Below, piece after piece: positions 12,544-24,793 of a DNA stretch of 64,000 nt (the stretch's first letter is position 1; each line of letters starts with the position of its first letter). Where the stretch lies: contig MNCI01003697.1 of assembly GCA_015680685.1 (NCBI GenBank), positions 122,278 through 186,277 on the forward strand, read 5' to 3'. This DNA is from Gnetum montanum (taxonomy: Eukaryota; Streptophyta; Gnetopsida; Gnetales; Gnetaceae). A program made the position numbers and the translations under genes. The notes under the pieces are model-generated. The model saw nothing but the letters and a program-made list of their open reading frames with translations. It searched no databases and was not told the origin of the DNA.

Positions 12544-14565
12544 CATGCTCAATCTTCTAGATCTCCTCCTTTCAACTTAGTCATAAGGGAGATAGCCATC
12601 CATGATAAATATATGAGTACCTCCTCATTTTTTCATATTTTTGTTTTGCATGTTTTTATTTTACACCTTGTTATTTTTACAATTTTTTGTTTTATGCCTT
12701 TTTATCTTACATCTTTTTATTTTTATGTTATCAATTTTTTTCCCAATTTTTATTTTCAACATCATTAGTATGTTTTATTTTTCTTAAATATTTTACAATT
12801 TCCTATATATTTTTCTTTATTTTGATATGATTTTCTTATTATGTTTTAACAATAACTTGCCTTATTACCAACTAGGTACAGTGTGGTTTGTTTGATGTGG
12901 CTATGTGCTATCTGGTTATTTGATTATTGCTGTTTGGATGCTAGCTTTGAATTTTTTTATTCATAATTGGGACATGGTTTATTTTTCATGAAATAGGTAG
13001 TGAGTCCATGACATCCACCCATCCACAAATTCTATGATTTTCTTGTTCTAGAACTATGAGGTCCCTTTTTCATTAACAAAACTTTAACAAACTTGTGATC
13101 TTGGTAGTTTTTGGACTTGGAAAGGATTCAAAAGTTTGAATAGGGTGTGACTTCAAGGGGAATTAGTACTATTTGTGTCATTTTTCTTTCTTAGATGCAT
13201 GTGTGTTTTCATGGATTTCTTACCATTACATGTTGATCAATAATAGGAATTTGAATCAGTCTTTGCATGGTGTGGATCCCATTTCAAAAAAATAATGATG
13301 AGGATTCAAAGAACACACCTTAGACAAAATAAACAAGCTACAAGCACTAGTTATGGAACTAGAAAGACATGTTACCCATTCCTGAAGGTCTCCTATAACT
13401 AAGGCCCTTTGTCACTTCTTGCTTCTCTTTTCTTCTTAAAATAAGGAAGAGTGGTTATTCTATGGAAGCACTCTTATGTCTCAAGGTGGTGGACTAGTCT
13501 TAGAGTGGAAATGTGAAGTCACTATAAGTAGTTGGTTTTGGTTTGGACTAAGGATGGATCTTCTTAGGTCATCTAAACACAAATATACAAGGGACTTCTT
13601 ATGACCTTAATCAGGAACTCCATTTCACTTTCTCTTTCATCCATTTATGCTTTCCATGCCTACCTCACTATTGATGTTCATGTTCTTATTTGATGTCTTG
13701 GTTTGATGTGTCAAAATTCTTCAGTAGTTTTTTTTTGGGTTTTTTTTACTTAACTTTTTGTAACCATTAATCATCCATGGGGCCCATGGACTCATTTGTT
13801 TGATGATATGCAAGGGAAACAAGGGGCATGCACTTGCTTTGGGGAGGACCCACTTGCATACCTTTTGGTTGGATTAGTTAAGTTCTTTATCCTTAGAAAT
13901 TCTCACAATCAAATCCTTTTGTGTGCCCCATCAATGACATCCAAATTATGCACATCATCACAACGTTATTAAGTGAAATCCTCGTTTTCTTATTATTGTG
14001 AATTATTTAATCGTCTTCAAGTATTTCATTGAATTTCAGTTTTTTCAAAATTTAGTAATAGACTATTTATCCATTTCATCATATTTTTAGTATTTCTACT
14101 AACACTATTAAGGGAATCGATCCACCATAATCACAACCTAGCCAAGTGTAACCACTGACAAGACAAGGTATTTAAAATCTATATGTTACACATTGCACAC
14201 TAATCCATGATTTTTTTATGCTTGCAGTGGGAAGTGTGGACTAGAAGCGAGATTTTCTTTACTAAAGAATAAGTAGCAACATCATGCGATGAGGACCCTT
14301 CATGATCATTAAATATTCTCTTTCGCTCTTTAGCTACTAGAGGAGTTGGATGTTAGTTTTGAATAGGGTGTTTAATTCTATTATCATGAACATCCAATTT
14401 TGTAAAAGATTGTAAATCCTTACACTTGGGCACTTAGAATCTGTTTGTTTCATCTGAGTTAGTTTGTCTATTAGTCAATAATCCCATACCTTCCTAATAT
14501 TCTGTAAGGGACTTGTTTCTTATTTTTTTCACTCAAGGATAGGTTTTTATTTAGTCATGTGAGTA
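12544..14565 (+). mobile_element. Non-coding 3' region of element A
   Basis: Two kilobases without a supported ORF: a T-rich part (12600-12850), then mixed sequence. It aligns with 41500-43241 of element B, for example GGTGTGACTTCAAGGG and AGGATAGGTTTTxATT near the end. Athila elements often have an env-like ORF here; I see none. The run up to 14565 (GTCATGTGAGTA) matches B's polypurine tract GTCATGGGGGTA, with decay. Confidence 0.65.
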
Positions 14566-15342
14566 TGTTGAACCATATTTTGTCTAGCTCTGATATTAGA
14601 TACCTAATATCAAGGCATAGGAAGTGATGTTGAGTATTTGATATTATGTGATGTATGCCAGCCTATAAATATAGTAGTTGGGCATACAGTTTGGGCATAA
14701 GTTTTGTCATAGCATAGTAGAGCTCTTGCAATTTCTTTTCTCCAAAGTTAGAATATTTTCCAAAGTGCCTGCAATAGGAGTTATTGAGTGTATGGATCTT
14801 TATTCAAGCACTATTGTACTTGAGCATAGTAGTGTGTGTGGTAATAAAAATGAGCTTCATGAATTTAATTTTTTGCATCATTTCCTTTAATTCTTGCAAG
14901 TAATTAAGCTAAATTAATCTACCTAGATTAAATGGAAATTAATTAAGCACATAAGTACAACCACTTTGAGCATGTGCATGACGCTTGGTAATCCCAACAA
15001 CACTTAATGTTTTGTATCCCAGCAATGTTATATGTGTTCCATAGAATAGTTAGTTATTAATTAGAAATTAGATTAGTTAAATTGGTTCATAAATTAAGTT
15101 TTAACTTGTTCTTAATCATAGATAAATAAAATATAAAATAATAAAAATCATGTGCTTCAATTACACTTAACCATACAAATTAGCCCCACAAGTGTAGTTG
15201 GGAAGACAAAAATCCTCACAATTAGATTTCATATCCTAGAACTATTGTACTTAGGAACTTAAGGTCAAAAAAATTCAACCAAATTGCATGTGAATGTTTG
15301 TGATTCATTTGGTTGGGCGTAGGGGTACCTCATTGCTCATCA
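14566..15342 (+). mobile_element. 3' LTR of element A
   Basis: It starts TGTTGAACC and ends TTGCTCATCA; CCTCT follows. A TATA-like CCTATAAATATAG lies near 14663. It is about 100 bp shorter than the 5' LTR, mostly in the A/T-rich middle, so the pair has collected indels as well as substitutions since insertion. Confidence 0.85.
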
Positions 15343-15347
15343 CCTCT
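15343..15347. repeat. Target site duplication of element A, right copy
   Basis: CCTCT, identical to 5418-5422. Confidence 0.85.
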
Positions 15348-17099
15348 CAAATTCACCACCATAAGACTATCACCATTGCAAGGAGTATTATCATTTGGTG
15401 TGTTGTCCAAAGGAGGAGTTTATTCATTGCACTTTTTATTTTTTAGATTTCTAAGAATCCACCTACCTTTAGGCATGGGTAACATGTCTTTCTAGTGAGA
15501 ACCCCAGAAATTTATTTTGTGCATGGGTTTTATTTTTAACTATGTCAACCTTACTAGAGGACTACATTTAGGCATGGATAACATGTCTTTTCAATAACAT
15601 GATAAGGCAACACTTATTGTACTCTTACTTTCATTTTTTTTAGATCTACATGGACATAATATAGCCTTAAAAATAGGATAGCTCTCATAGTAACAATATG
15701 AGAAAATCCACAAATTGCCTTGATGTCACACCCTTTACATTTCCACTCAGTTCTTCACTTTTCTATCTAGGCATCATGATCACAAGTTTATTCTATGTTT
15801 GATGATGGAAATAATATCATTATGGCAATGGTAAGAACCTCTTATTAATGGAATGGTTGGAAGAATGTTGTGATCTCACTATACAAATAATCAGTTCCTT
15901 ATGACTTGATAACATAGATAAATATTCACCTTACTGGATTACATCTTTCCTTATTCTTGGTGTGTTTTATTAACAATAAAAAATATGTAAAAAGAAAATG
16001 AAAATAAAGTATGAAAAATATAGTAAAAATGAAAAAATATGAAAAGAATGAAAAATCATCAAAGCATAGAAAAATGTTGAAGAATTAAGAAATTATCAAG
16101 AAATTGAAAAGTATAAGAATGGAAAAATGTATTAAGAAATGTGAAAAGGTATATCAAGAAATTAGAAATTAAAAATAATTGTAAGACAAAAAATTAAAAA
16201 ACACTTATTAATTCTTAAATCAAGATAAGGAAACTCCCACATGATTGAACTCATGGCCAAGTATTTAGAAAATGCACCCTAGTTTCCCTAGATCATACAC
16301 TTGAGGTTTCATACTTATCATCCTTAGTGATTTAGTTTTTATATTATCATCCCATATAATTATGATGGTAATTATAATTTTATTATCTAAGTTCTTAGTT
16401 CCTCTTTCCCTTGGTGTATGATTGTGATTTAGTATTTCCATTTATAAGTTCTTAGTTGGGGTCACTTTCTTAGAATGGGAATTAATAAGTGATTTAGATT
16501 TTTCCATGCATGTTTTGGATAATTGAAAGTTCTTATTTTTTGGCCACTATGTGTCTTTTGGTTTAGTGACCCCTACTCTCTCTTATGCACACACGTTTTT
16601 TTCACATTTATTGTGGACTAGTGTAATGACTGTATTGACATTCTAGAAGATCAGTCCACAACGACACCCTTCTTTTTCAATATTAATGCATGGAATTGCT
16701 TGTATCACTATAATAATAGGTTTATCTATTATTTTTTTCATTGGACTGGTAATAGGTTTTGACTCTTGCATAAAATTGGGAGACATTATTTCAATGAGGA
16801 AGGGTGTTGCACCAGGTTGGCCTTGTGCTAGTTTTGATGAGCCAGTTGGTCTACAAGTTTTATGATCATGTGTGGAAACTATCCTAAAGAAAGGATGTTT
16901 TCGAGACTATGGTTGAGAATTACTAGCATTATCATTTACATGTATGTCTTTAGCACAAGTGGAATTATTCCATTGATGTTATGGTGCCAATCCTTCCTAT
17001 GTTATTAACGATGACATATGGTGGAGGGAAGTATGGGAATATTGAGGATGTCATGAAGGATAAGGGGTTTGAGATGGTGATCCTACAAGAGATGCTGCT
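15348..17099 (-). mobile_element. Non-coding 3' region of element I, right of A
   Basis: On the minus strand this matches the 3' non-coding parts of A and B. The TTGATGTCACACCCTTT segment at 15720 is the complement of A's AGGGTGTGACTTCAAGGG, and the A-rich block 15960-16200 is the complement of A's T-rich 12600-12850. RT and integrase are absent between this and the gag at 17100, so the element has an internal deletion like B. Confidence 0.55.
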
Positions 17100-18440
17100 G
17101 GTTGATGATATTCAGAAGAGTGATAGTAGTGATTCAAGGTAAAGGAAGTAGAATAATTTTGAGGAATAGGTTATTGAACATAGTAGTCATACGAGTCCAG
17201 CTGGTAATAAGGGTATTATTGGTTTGTTGATAGCATCCCCCATGACTATGGGTTTTACACTTTGAGTGATAGTAATTTTGAGGTTGATGAGAAGTCCCAC
17301 TAGAATAGTATGGTTGGTTGTAAAACTATCTATAATTATCTTGTGAGTAAGGTAATTTCCTAGGCATTTGCTTTTGTATGAACTTTGAATTCAAAGCAAA
17401 AGTCCCAAACTCTTATAGATGTAACATAACTGGGCAATAGCCTTTTTGATGATCATATTGGTAGATGTCACATCCATCACCCTCTTTTGTAGCTAAGTTT
17501 ATAGCCTCTTCTACTATAGCTCTTGTTTCCTTTTTACGTGTAAGTGTTCCCACCTATTTCTTTGGTCTTTTTTCTCTTTTTTTTTTGATCATTTGATTTT
17601 TTTTTACACCACCTTTTCCTCTATGGTTTTCATGTAGGTTGTGACTTTTTCATTCATCAACTCCCATAGCTTATCTATCCTTGCTTCAAGCTCAATGATA
17701 GACTTTTGTATTGGAAAGGTTTGTTGTGAAATCACCTCTTTTTCTTCATCATAGATATGGATCCCTTATATTGAAGAATTGGATCTTAGTTATATTCCTC
17801 TACCTTCTCTCTTTTACAAGACTTTCCTTCTTCTTTTTCCACATACTGAACTAGTCTTTGTATATGGTGGGCTTTCAATTTGGATAACTGACCTTGGGCA
17901 TAAATCCCAAGGATCTCTCTCATTTGGTTACAAAGCCCATCTATGATCTGGAAAAGCTACTCTTTTTTAAGAAAAATCGTGGCCCAGACATCTATGTAGT
18001 AGTGAATAATATCTATCCAAGGCCACATCCAAGGATTCAAGTTATTCTTGCCTTTATCCTTGGATTTGATTTCTCAGGTTGGACACTCTCACATAGGTTT
18101 GGTATTTCTCATTGAAGAGTTCTAGGATTCTAGACCATCAATGGATTGAATCTAGATCCAATGATCTATACCAACTTTTAGCTTTGTCAACTAGTGTAGT
18201 AGGAAAGAGCCTAAGCTTTTTACACTTACTCTCAATGTTCTACAAGGCACAAGCATCATGGAAGGCTTGTAAGTAATGCTATGGATTAGAGTTATAGCCT
18301 CTCGCAAATTTAGGGATGTTATTCATATCAAGAATTTTGATGCAAATTTCTTGTTGATGCCTGTGTAGTATTCTCACTACCTCTATTATCTACATCATGC
18401 TTCTAGTAGCCAATAAGGATTGATCATCATTATACATGTC
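17100..18440 (-). pseudogene. gag pseudogene of element I (minus strand)
   Basis: Read from 18440 downward: NNIPKFARGYNSN, then a QAFHDACAL segment, KLRLFPTTLVDKAKSWY and RILELFNEKYQTYV. This is collinear with the element A gag at 7420-7650. Near 17475 it reads CDIYQYDHQKGYCPV, the decayed nucleocapsid finger. Stops interrupt every block. The 5' end is cut at 18445 where element C begins, so the N-terminus is missing here. Confidence 0.7.
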
Positions 18441-18445
18441 ATGGT

Positions 18446-19933
18446 TGTACCGTCCGAAATCGTCGGTCTTCGGTTGGAATGAAATAGAAACTTGGAGATC
18501 TCTGGACACGCACAGAAGACCCTACCTTCGCTTGAGGACAAGCTGGAATTAACGAAGGCAGAGTACATTGAGTGGTCCGCACGTGGATCAGGCAAGGATT
18601 TCCCCGAACGTACACCAATATATTGTACGCTGGGTTATACGTAAACGGCGTAACGAATGTAAAATGGAGCATAAATGTATAGGAGCGTAAACGTACAGGA
18701 AAATAAGTAACAAGCATGCAGTAATGGACAAAAAACTATGACAAATCTTAGAAAAATAGATGTGATAATATTATTGTAAAACCGAAAGTTGCAATGCACC
18801 GGTCTAACGCAGTTGTGAATCTGACACAATGTGGACGAAGAGCCCTGATGGATGCGCAGGGATGATTGTATACTAGTTTAACTGCAGGCATAGCGTGAAG
18901 GCTATATGCTCAGCGTGTAGGGTTAAGGTCCAGCGTACAGGGTTTTTGCTTTTCTCTCTAGATTCTCAGCGTCTCTGGTTTTTGCTTCAAATTGCCCCCT
19001 CAGTCTAGTGAAAAATTAGGGTTTTTATACAAGTTTAGACATGGGAATCAGGTTTTGAGAGGGGATGATTGGCTGTGGAGTGCTGGACTCTTGGGTCGAG
19101 TGACATGTGGCGCATTGACCAGGTGCAAAAGAATGAAATTTTACAAGTATACATCATGCTGCACGCTAGCGTATACTGCTGTACGCCAGTGTATACATGC
19201 TGGACATATGACCTCGGCGTATAGAAGATGCTGCCTATAGATGTTATGCAAAAGAAGTCTTTTGGCCTTCAGATTTGAATTCAGATGCCATGAAGAAGTT
19301 GGTTATGCAAAAGAAGCCTTTCGGCCTTTAGATTTGAATTCAGATGCCATGAAGATGTTGCTTGTAGATGTTCAGCTCGGTTGACCTTGATCTGACATGG
19401 TGCTTGGAGAGCTTTGATTGGTATACACTAGTTGTACACTTTGTACATGCTAGGGGTATACGCTGGGTGTGTAGGATGTACATGCTCTACGTATGAACTC
19501 TAGAATGCATGATGTCAACACCTGATGATCGCTCTATTCGTGTGTGTGGATGGTTACTCTGAAGTGCTATTTCCATGCCGTCTTCGGGGATTGCATGCTG
19601 GGTGTATACATCAGTCATACATGCTGAGCGTACATGTGAGGCGTGTACGCTGGGTGTGTACGCTGGGTGTATACGCTGTGATTGCATACTTGGGCGTATA
19701 CACTAAGAATGCATACTTAGTGAAGACTAAGTATCTTGAGCTCTGAAGTTGCCATGTTTGATAGCAGATGTTGCTGTGGTCATTTGCGGGTCCCAGGGAA
19801 CTGCTCCTTGTTGAGTCTAACTTTGCTCAAAGCTGTCTATGGGGCCCTCAAGCTTTAGTCATGCTAGGGAACGTCATGACTTAGCTCAATTCTTGTTGGA
19901 GAAGTACTAAGCTCAGAATTTTGTGGTGTTTCA
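18446..19933 (-). mobile_element. 3' LTR of element C (subfamily L)
   Basis: On the minus strand it runs from TGAAACACCACAAAAT (19933) to CGGTACA (18446), 1488 bp. The 18446-18610 end closely matches the LTR pieces at 35119 and 36036. It is clearly different from the right LTR, for example GGAGATCTCTGGACACG here against GGGATCGTAGGATGAG there. A TATAAAAACC promoter lies on the minus strand at 19021-19029. The interior is full of GTATACGCTGG-type motifs (19130-19700). Confidence 0.8.
19244..19361. repeat. 59-bp tandem duplication inside the left LTR
   Basis: Units 19244-19302 and 19303-19361 begin TTATGCAAAAGAAG and share GATTTGAATTCAGATGCCATG. I do not find the block in the right LTR, so it is specific to this subfamily. 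Confidence 0.8.
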
Positions 19934-20211
19934 TTGGCCCCTGTTTGTTGACACTTGGAGGAATCGACCTGAGAAGCATCAATAAAGAAGTGCAAAACAC
20001 CACAAGCAACCTAATAGAGACATTGTCCTATGCCACCTGGCTAGACATCATCGTACCGTGTTCAGTAGTACATAGGATTGGGGAAGTGAAATTTGTATTT
20101 GACAGGGAAATGGAAACTGTAGGGATTGGTAACCAATCAAGGGCTCATGGTGTGATGAAGAGGATGTCTAGGTATGTGTGTGGATCATGCTTATCTTCTT
20201 GGGATCAAAAC

Positions 20212-20371
20212 ATGATGTGTATGTCCTTTGGTGGTACAAGACTCTTTCTTAGTGTTCAAGAGGACTTGTTGGCAAAACCAAAGCCACGTGATGATGTGTT
20301 GCGTTCTTTGGAGGAACAGGACCCTTGTTTAGTGTTTAGGGGGAACCTGTTGGTGGAGAGCCAAAGCCATG
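20212..20371. repeat. Two about 80-bp direct repeats
   Basis: Both units start ATGATGTGT, contain TTTGG-GGxACA and CTTAGTGTT or TTTAGTGTT, and end in CCAAAGCCA. They are adjacent with no spacer and differ at roughly a third of positions. Confidence 0.7.
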
Positions 20372-20929
20372 CAATGGGATGTTACTTGATTATTTTAGAC
20401 ATGAGCGTTTTCTTTTGAGGCAATTGCCATCCTGTCAAGGGTTTATGTTGGAAGGACTATTTTTTTATGCACATGCTCAAATGCCATGTTGTGGGTTGCA
20501 ACTGCTTAAGAGTGGCGCAGTATGCAACTGGGCTGTACTGGGTGTGTTCAGGATGTAACCAAGTAGAAGATGTTGAGGGATAGGTGGGATATGTAACGGG
20601 AGATGTACTAGTGAATGACTTGATTAGTCTTGTCACGTGCATTGTGAACAACGTCTTACCTTGCTGCTTATGACAAAGTGCATTCTTGTATGAACACCTC
20701 TGAGTGTCATCCTGCAAACACAACTCCAAGAAGACAAGAAAACCATGAGTGAGTAAGTAAGCTTAGACTTAAATAGCTACTAATGAAACAAAGGCACCGA
20801 ATGAGATTTCAGGCACAGTATATGAATAGCAACAATGTTGTTAGGATCGGCTAATGGCGAGCGATGCAGCAGCTTTGATGAAGTTGGGATGCAGCCATAG
20901 ATCAAGGTACCAGAGAGAAAATTGCCTGT

Positions 20930-21215
20930 TTATAGTCATAGCTGACTATCATGGGTTAGTTTTATGTCATGACTCGTTGGACATTTCCCGTTTAGCATCG
21001 TGGCAGATGGTACATTGCCAGTTTCTAGTCTTGGTGGATTGTGAAGAGGCAAACCAGTTTATAGTCTTAGAGAACTTTGGTGAATGTAACTGTGGCAGTT
21101 TACTGTCATACCAGACGGGTGCTAGTTTATTGTTATTGCAAACATTCTATGGTATCATTTTACTGTCATGATGCCAGGACGAGTTGTGGTATCAGTTTAC
21201 CATCATGATGCCAGG
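20930..21215. repeat. Degenerate about 30-bp repeats after the integrase
   Basis: Repeated GGxAGTTTACTGTCATGxCAGAC-like units, about eight, most clearly 21095-21215. They recall the TTTAAGGCC repeats at 24794-25036 and 30169-30340, and may be a third, more diverged block of the same kind. Confidence 0.55.
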
Positions 21216-21299
21216 ACGAGCACGTACCTAAATCCATGTTCAAAAGTGGAATGGTTTCAAGAACAAGTGATTGGTCGGATTTGCAAGCTCTTTCCCTTC

Positions 21300-22420
21300 C
21301 ATGTTAGCTAATTTGAATGCTCCGTTGTCGTACGATTTGATGACCAAGTAGGACCCTTCCTAGTTGGCTGAGAATTTGTCTGGGTATTCTCGAACGGCCT
21401 TGAGTACAAGGTTGCCTTCCTTGATAGGACGCTTATGAACATTGTGTCGATGGCATTGTCGTTGTCATTTTTGATACCATTGAATCTGATTGAGGGCATG
21501 TATACTTTCTTCCTCCACCGAGTCCAAGTCAACAATTCTTAGATCATTATTTTAACCTTCGTCGAGGAGTCTGGAGATGGTACTTGTAATTCCAATGGTA
21601 AAATAGCTTCTAAACCATAAACAAGACTATATGGTGTTTTACCGGTGGAAGTCTGATGCGTAGTACGATAAGCCCACAGTGCGTATACCAGCTGCTCATG
21701 CTATCTTTTCTTGCTTTGGGTAAGCATCCTTTTAAGTACTGTAATGATGGTTTTATTTGTGGCCTCTGCTTGCCCATTGCTCTGAGGGTAGTAAGGGAAT
21801 GAAAATGAGTTTTTGATCCCTAGGCTTTCACAAAAAGTTTTGGTTTCGGCACTGCTAAATTGTGGCCCGTTATCAGTGATGATGGTCATGGGGATGCCAA
21901 AACGGGTCACAATGTTTTCAAGAATGAAGTTGCATACGTGTTTAGATGTGGTTTTTCGAAGGGGCATAGCTTCTACCCACTTCGTGAAATACTCTGTCAT
22001 GGTTATGATGAAGCTATGCCCTATAGAAGATGAGGGTGTTATTGGTCCGATAAGGTCCAACCCCCACTTTTGGAAGGATCATGTGATTTGCGCTGTATGC
22101 AACTCATTTGATGGGACATAGATCAGATTACTATGTCTTTGACAGATACTGCATGTTTTAACCTTGGAGAGACAGTCATACTCCATATGTGGCCAATAAT
22201 AGCCTAAGCATCTTATTTTCATTGCCATTGCCTTAGGTGCTATGTGTCCTCTGCATAGTCCATCATGGACTTGCTCAACGATGGTTTGGGCATCAACGCT
22301 ACTAACGCATGTTAGTAGTATGCCTTCGTAGGATTGACGACACAATGTGTCCCCTACCAGTGCATATTGCCTAGAATGCTTTCGTACTACGCCTTTTTGT
22401 GCATTCGTTAAATGTTGCGG
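21300..22420 (-). pseudogene. Integrase of element C
   Basis: Minus strand. The HHCC finger is visible: VHDGLCRGHIAPKAM (about 22280), then YYWPHMEYDC and CSICQRH (about 22145). After one stop near 22078 the DDE core reads GLDLIGPI (first Asp), FTKWVEAMPL, IITDNGPQFSS (second Asp) and YYPQSNGQAEATNK (catalytic Glu present). A stop follows at about 21700, then ALWAYRTTHQTSTGKTPYSL, a conserved post-core block. This enzyme would insert the cDNA. The core residues are intact but the frame is broken by a few nonsense codons. Confidence 0.85.
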
Positions 22421-22569
22421 TGTTTCACTGTGTAGAAGGTACTCTTTTATGTCATCATACCATTCTATCGCGTGTGTTGTACTAACGGTTGCAATTGGTA
22501 ATGTATCGAGCGTATCGATTATGGGTTTAGCACAACTGATTATGGAGCTTGGCAACATATGGAACATGT

Positions 22570-22965
22570 GAGGCGATATGTTTAGCGCTAGCGTGGCTAG
22601 TGCGTCTGCAATGGTATTATCGTTTCTAGAGACATGTTGCACGTCCATGTTTTCGAAATGCTTCATTAAGTGTTTAGCTAAGTCACAGTATGGTTGTAAA
22701 TGTTGCGCTTTGCATGTATAAATGTCTGTGACTTGGTTTAAAACTAGTTGTGAGTCTCCCCTGACCACAAGTCGTGTGATGTCTAAAGCTAGTGCTGCCA
22801 TGAGACCTCTAAGGAGACCTTTGTACTCTGCTATGTTGTTGGTACAGTGAAAGTCGAAACGATAAGCAAAGGGTCGGATCTCCCTGGAGGGATAGGTGAT
22901 GACGATGGCAGCACTTCCCCCTTGAGAGGTGGATACTCCATCAAAGTTTAAAATGGCATCATAGT
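22570..22965 (-). CDS. Archaeal-type second RNase H domain of element C
   Basis: This domain is part of the open frame 23275-22079 (398 codons). Catalytic carboxylates are visible: Asp in ILNFDGVSTSQGG, Glu in NNIAEYKGLL, Asp in VVRGDSQLV, and the last Asp in NTIADALATLA. This pattern, with the NNIAEY motif, is the extra RNase H acquired by Tat-lineage elements and placed between the normal RNase H and the integrase. It presumably helps remove RNA during reverse transcription. The domain is free of stops here. Confidence 0.85.
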
Positions 22966-22989
22966 CATTAGGTACTATGTCTATTGCAC

Positions 22990-23551
22990 TCACATTTTCA
23001 TCAGGGAACTCTAGCTCTATCGTTGCTTGATCATGCGTTAGTGAGGCAGTCATTTGATTCGCTATGGATTGACCCTTAACTGATGATTGCGCTATGTAGT
23101 GTAGGTCAAACTCAGCTATCATGGCTTTCCAATGGGCTATTCTACTTGACTCGTAAATGTTTCCTATGATGGCTTTGAGCACATTATCCTTGCAGATTAT
23201 ATTGACTTGGTTATGGAAGAGGTAATGTCGCCATTTATTTAAGGAAAAGACCAGGGCTAAACATGACCTCTCCACCTTGTTATACTTCTTCTCATGGGCT
23301 ACTAATGCATGGCTTAATTAGTAGATAGGGACTTCGGTTCCATCATCTTGTTTCTGGCAAAGAATGGATGCAATTGATGAGTCTGAAGTGGCAAGGTAGA
23401 TGTAAAACGGTTTATCATTTTGGGGTGGATAAATTGTGGGTAGCAGAACAAGTGCTGTTTTAATATTATCAAATGCTTCCTGGCACTGTGAAGTCCATTC
23501 AAAATGGACGTTCTTGCGTAGCAAGTGGTTCATAGGTTTCAACTTGTCCAT
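22990..23551 (-). pseudogene. First (Ty3-type) RNase H of element C
   Basis: Minus strand. It opens with HFEWTSQCQEAFDNIK, then the degenerate FYIYLATSDSSIASIL strand. A stop near 23320 precedes LSHALVAHEKKYNKVERSCLAL, RWRHYLF-like and IICKDN segments, then RIAHWKAMIAEFDLHY. Typical of the RNase H directly after Ty3 RT in Tat elements, where this copy is often catalytically weak. One nonsense codon separates the two halves. Confidence 0.75.
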
Positions 23552-23554
23552 TAG

Positions 23555-24760
23555 TTTTTCTATGAAATGCTTGATGAACTGTAATCTACCTTGTAGACCT
23601 CAGATTTCAGTAAGGTTGCTAGGTGGTTTTAAGTTTGTTATGGCCTTAACTTTATCGGGGTCTACTCGTATCCCTGCTTTCGAGGCTATGAATCCAAGCA
23701 TTTTTCCTGTTTTGACTCCAAAGACACATTTCTTTGGGTTAAGTCTCAGCTCATATTTTAAACAACGCTTTAGTACCAAGTCAAGATCTTGTACGTGTTG
23801 TTCTGATATCTTTGATTTAACCACGATATCATCCACATAGTCGTTGAGCGAGTGTAGCATGTAATCGCTAAAAATAAATGTCATTTCCCTTTGATATGTG
23901 GCCCCAGCGTTCTTGAGACTAAAGGGCATCATTGTGTAACAAAAGGTACCCCACGGTGTCATAAAGGTTGTCCAGAGCTAATGCTCTGGGTTAATGTGTA
24001 TATAGTTATATCCTGAGAATCCATCCATAAAAGATAACAAGGCTTGCCCAACGGTTGAGTCAACAAGTTGATCGATGCTGGGTAGGGGAAAATCATCTTT
24101 TATGGTTGCAACGTTGAGATCCCGAAAGTCAATGCATAGGCGAATGCTTCCGTTCTTTTTCGGGACAATGACCATGTTGCATACCCAATCGGCGTAGTCG
24201 ACAGCCCGAATGAAACTTACCTGATAAAGTTTGATGATCTCATTGCAAACTACCAATGCTACCTCAGGCTTAGCCTTTCGTGCCTTTTCTTTTACTGGCC
24301 TTAATTTTGGATCAAGGATAATATTGTGCTGAACGATTCGAGGGTCTAACCTGGGCATGTCAGTGTAAGACCAAGTGAATGCTTTTATGTTGTTTCGAAG
24401 CATATCTTCTATGTATTTGGCCAGTTGAGGTTGCAATAGTGTACTCAATTTTAATATTTTGGTTTCACCATCAGGCATAGCGATGGGGGTTTCAGTCAAT
24501 GGATCTTCAGTGATGCTATCAGCTTCTATGTTAAGGGACTTTGTCATACCTTTGTAGCTGTCTAGCATTTGTTATGTTGAGGCTATGACTGCGCCATCCA
24601 TTGATAGACCTAAGTTGATGGAATTTATGTTGATTTCTCTTGTGATCTTTCCGTATGATCCATCGATGATCAATGGTGTGGATAAACATTGACAATCCAT
24701 CAGGCTTGCTCCTGTCAATAAACAGAGGGCAGAGTGACCTAGTAGGTGTTGTTATGTGTT
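23555..24760 (-). pseudogene. Reverse transcriptase of element C with N-terminal linker
   Basis: Minus strand. A linker (about 24760-24490) leads into KAFTWSYTDMPRLDP and HNIILDPKLRPVKEK. RT blocks: FIRAVDYADWVCNMVIVPKKNG, LCIDFRDLN, FPLPSIDQLVD, FMDGFSGYNYIHI, then a stop and small gap at about 23970, MPFSLKNAGATYQR and the catalytic YVDDIVVKSK (about 23845). The linker contains a stop before 24568. Complete by length but interrupted. The 30-bp repeats at 24794-25036 lie just upstream. Confidence 0.85.
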
Positions 24761-24793
24761 CCCTGGCAACGTAAATCATGTGTACATGTACAG

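Larger units (their letters stand above)
5423..15342 (+). mobile_element. Full-length, decayed Athila-like Ty3 retrotransposon A
   Basis: A 9.9-kb plus-strand element with two related LTRs (882 and 777 bp), a perfect CCTCT target duplication and a degenerate tRNA-Asp-type primer site. Gag, protease, RT, RNase H and integrase follow in that order, then about 2 kb of non-coding 3' sequence. The protease region resembles Athila most (see the element B copy). All reading frames are full of TAG, TAA and TGA codons, so it encodes nothing intact. It sits inside the older minus-strand element I. Confidence 0.85.
19934..21240 (-). mobile_element. 3' non-coding region of element C
   Basis: It lies between the integrase and the 3' LTR. 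Next to the LTR the minus strand reads CAAACAGGGGCCAA, a plausible polypurine tract. It holds two about 80-bp direct repeats (20212-20290, 20291-20371) and a set of degenerate about 30-bp repeats (20930-21215). A 165-codon plus-strand frame (19921-20418) spans the first repeats but starts in the LTR and matches nothing I know. Confidence 0.65.

Noticed and set aside
19487-19746. Overlapping frames in the left LTR of C
   Set aside because: Open only because the GTATACGCTGG motif repeats contain no stop in some frames; LTR sequence, opposite frames equally open.
19921-20418. 165-codon plus-strand frame in the 3' region of C
   Set aside because: It begins inside the LTR end, spans two direct repeats, shows no known motif and has no splice or promoter context. 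Probably chance openness in GC-richer sequence.
20457-20729. 90-codon minus-strand frame after the integrase
   Set aside because: Composition and content give no domain; located in non-coding 3' sequence of element C.
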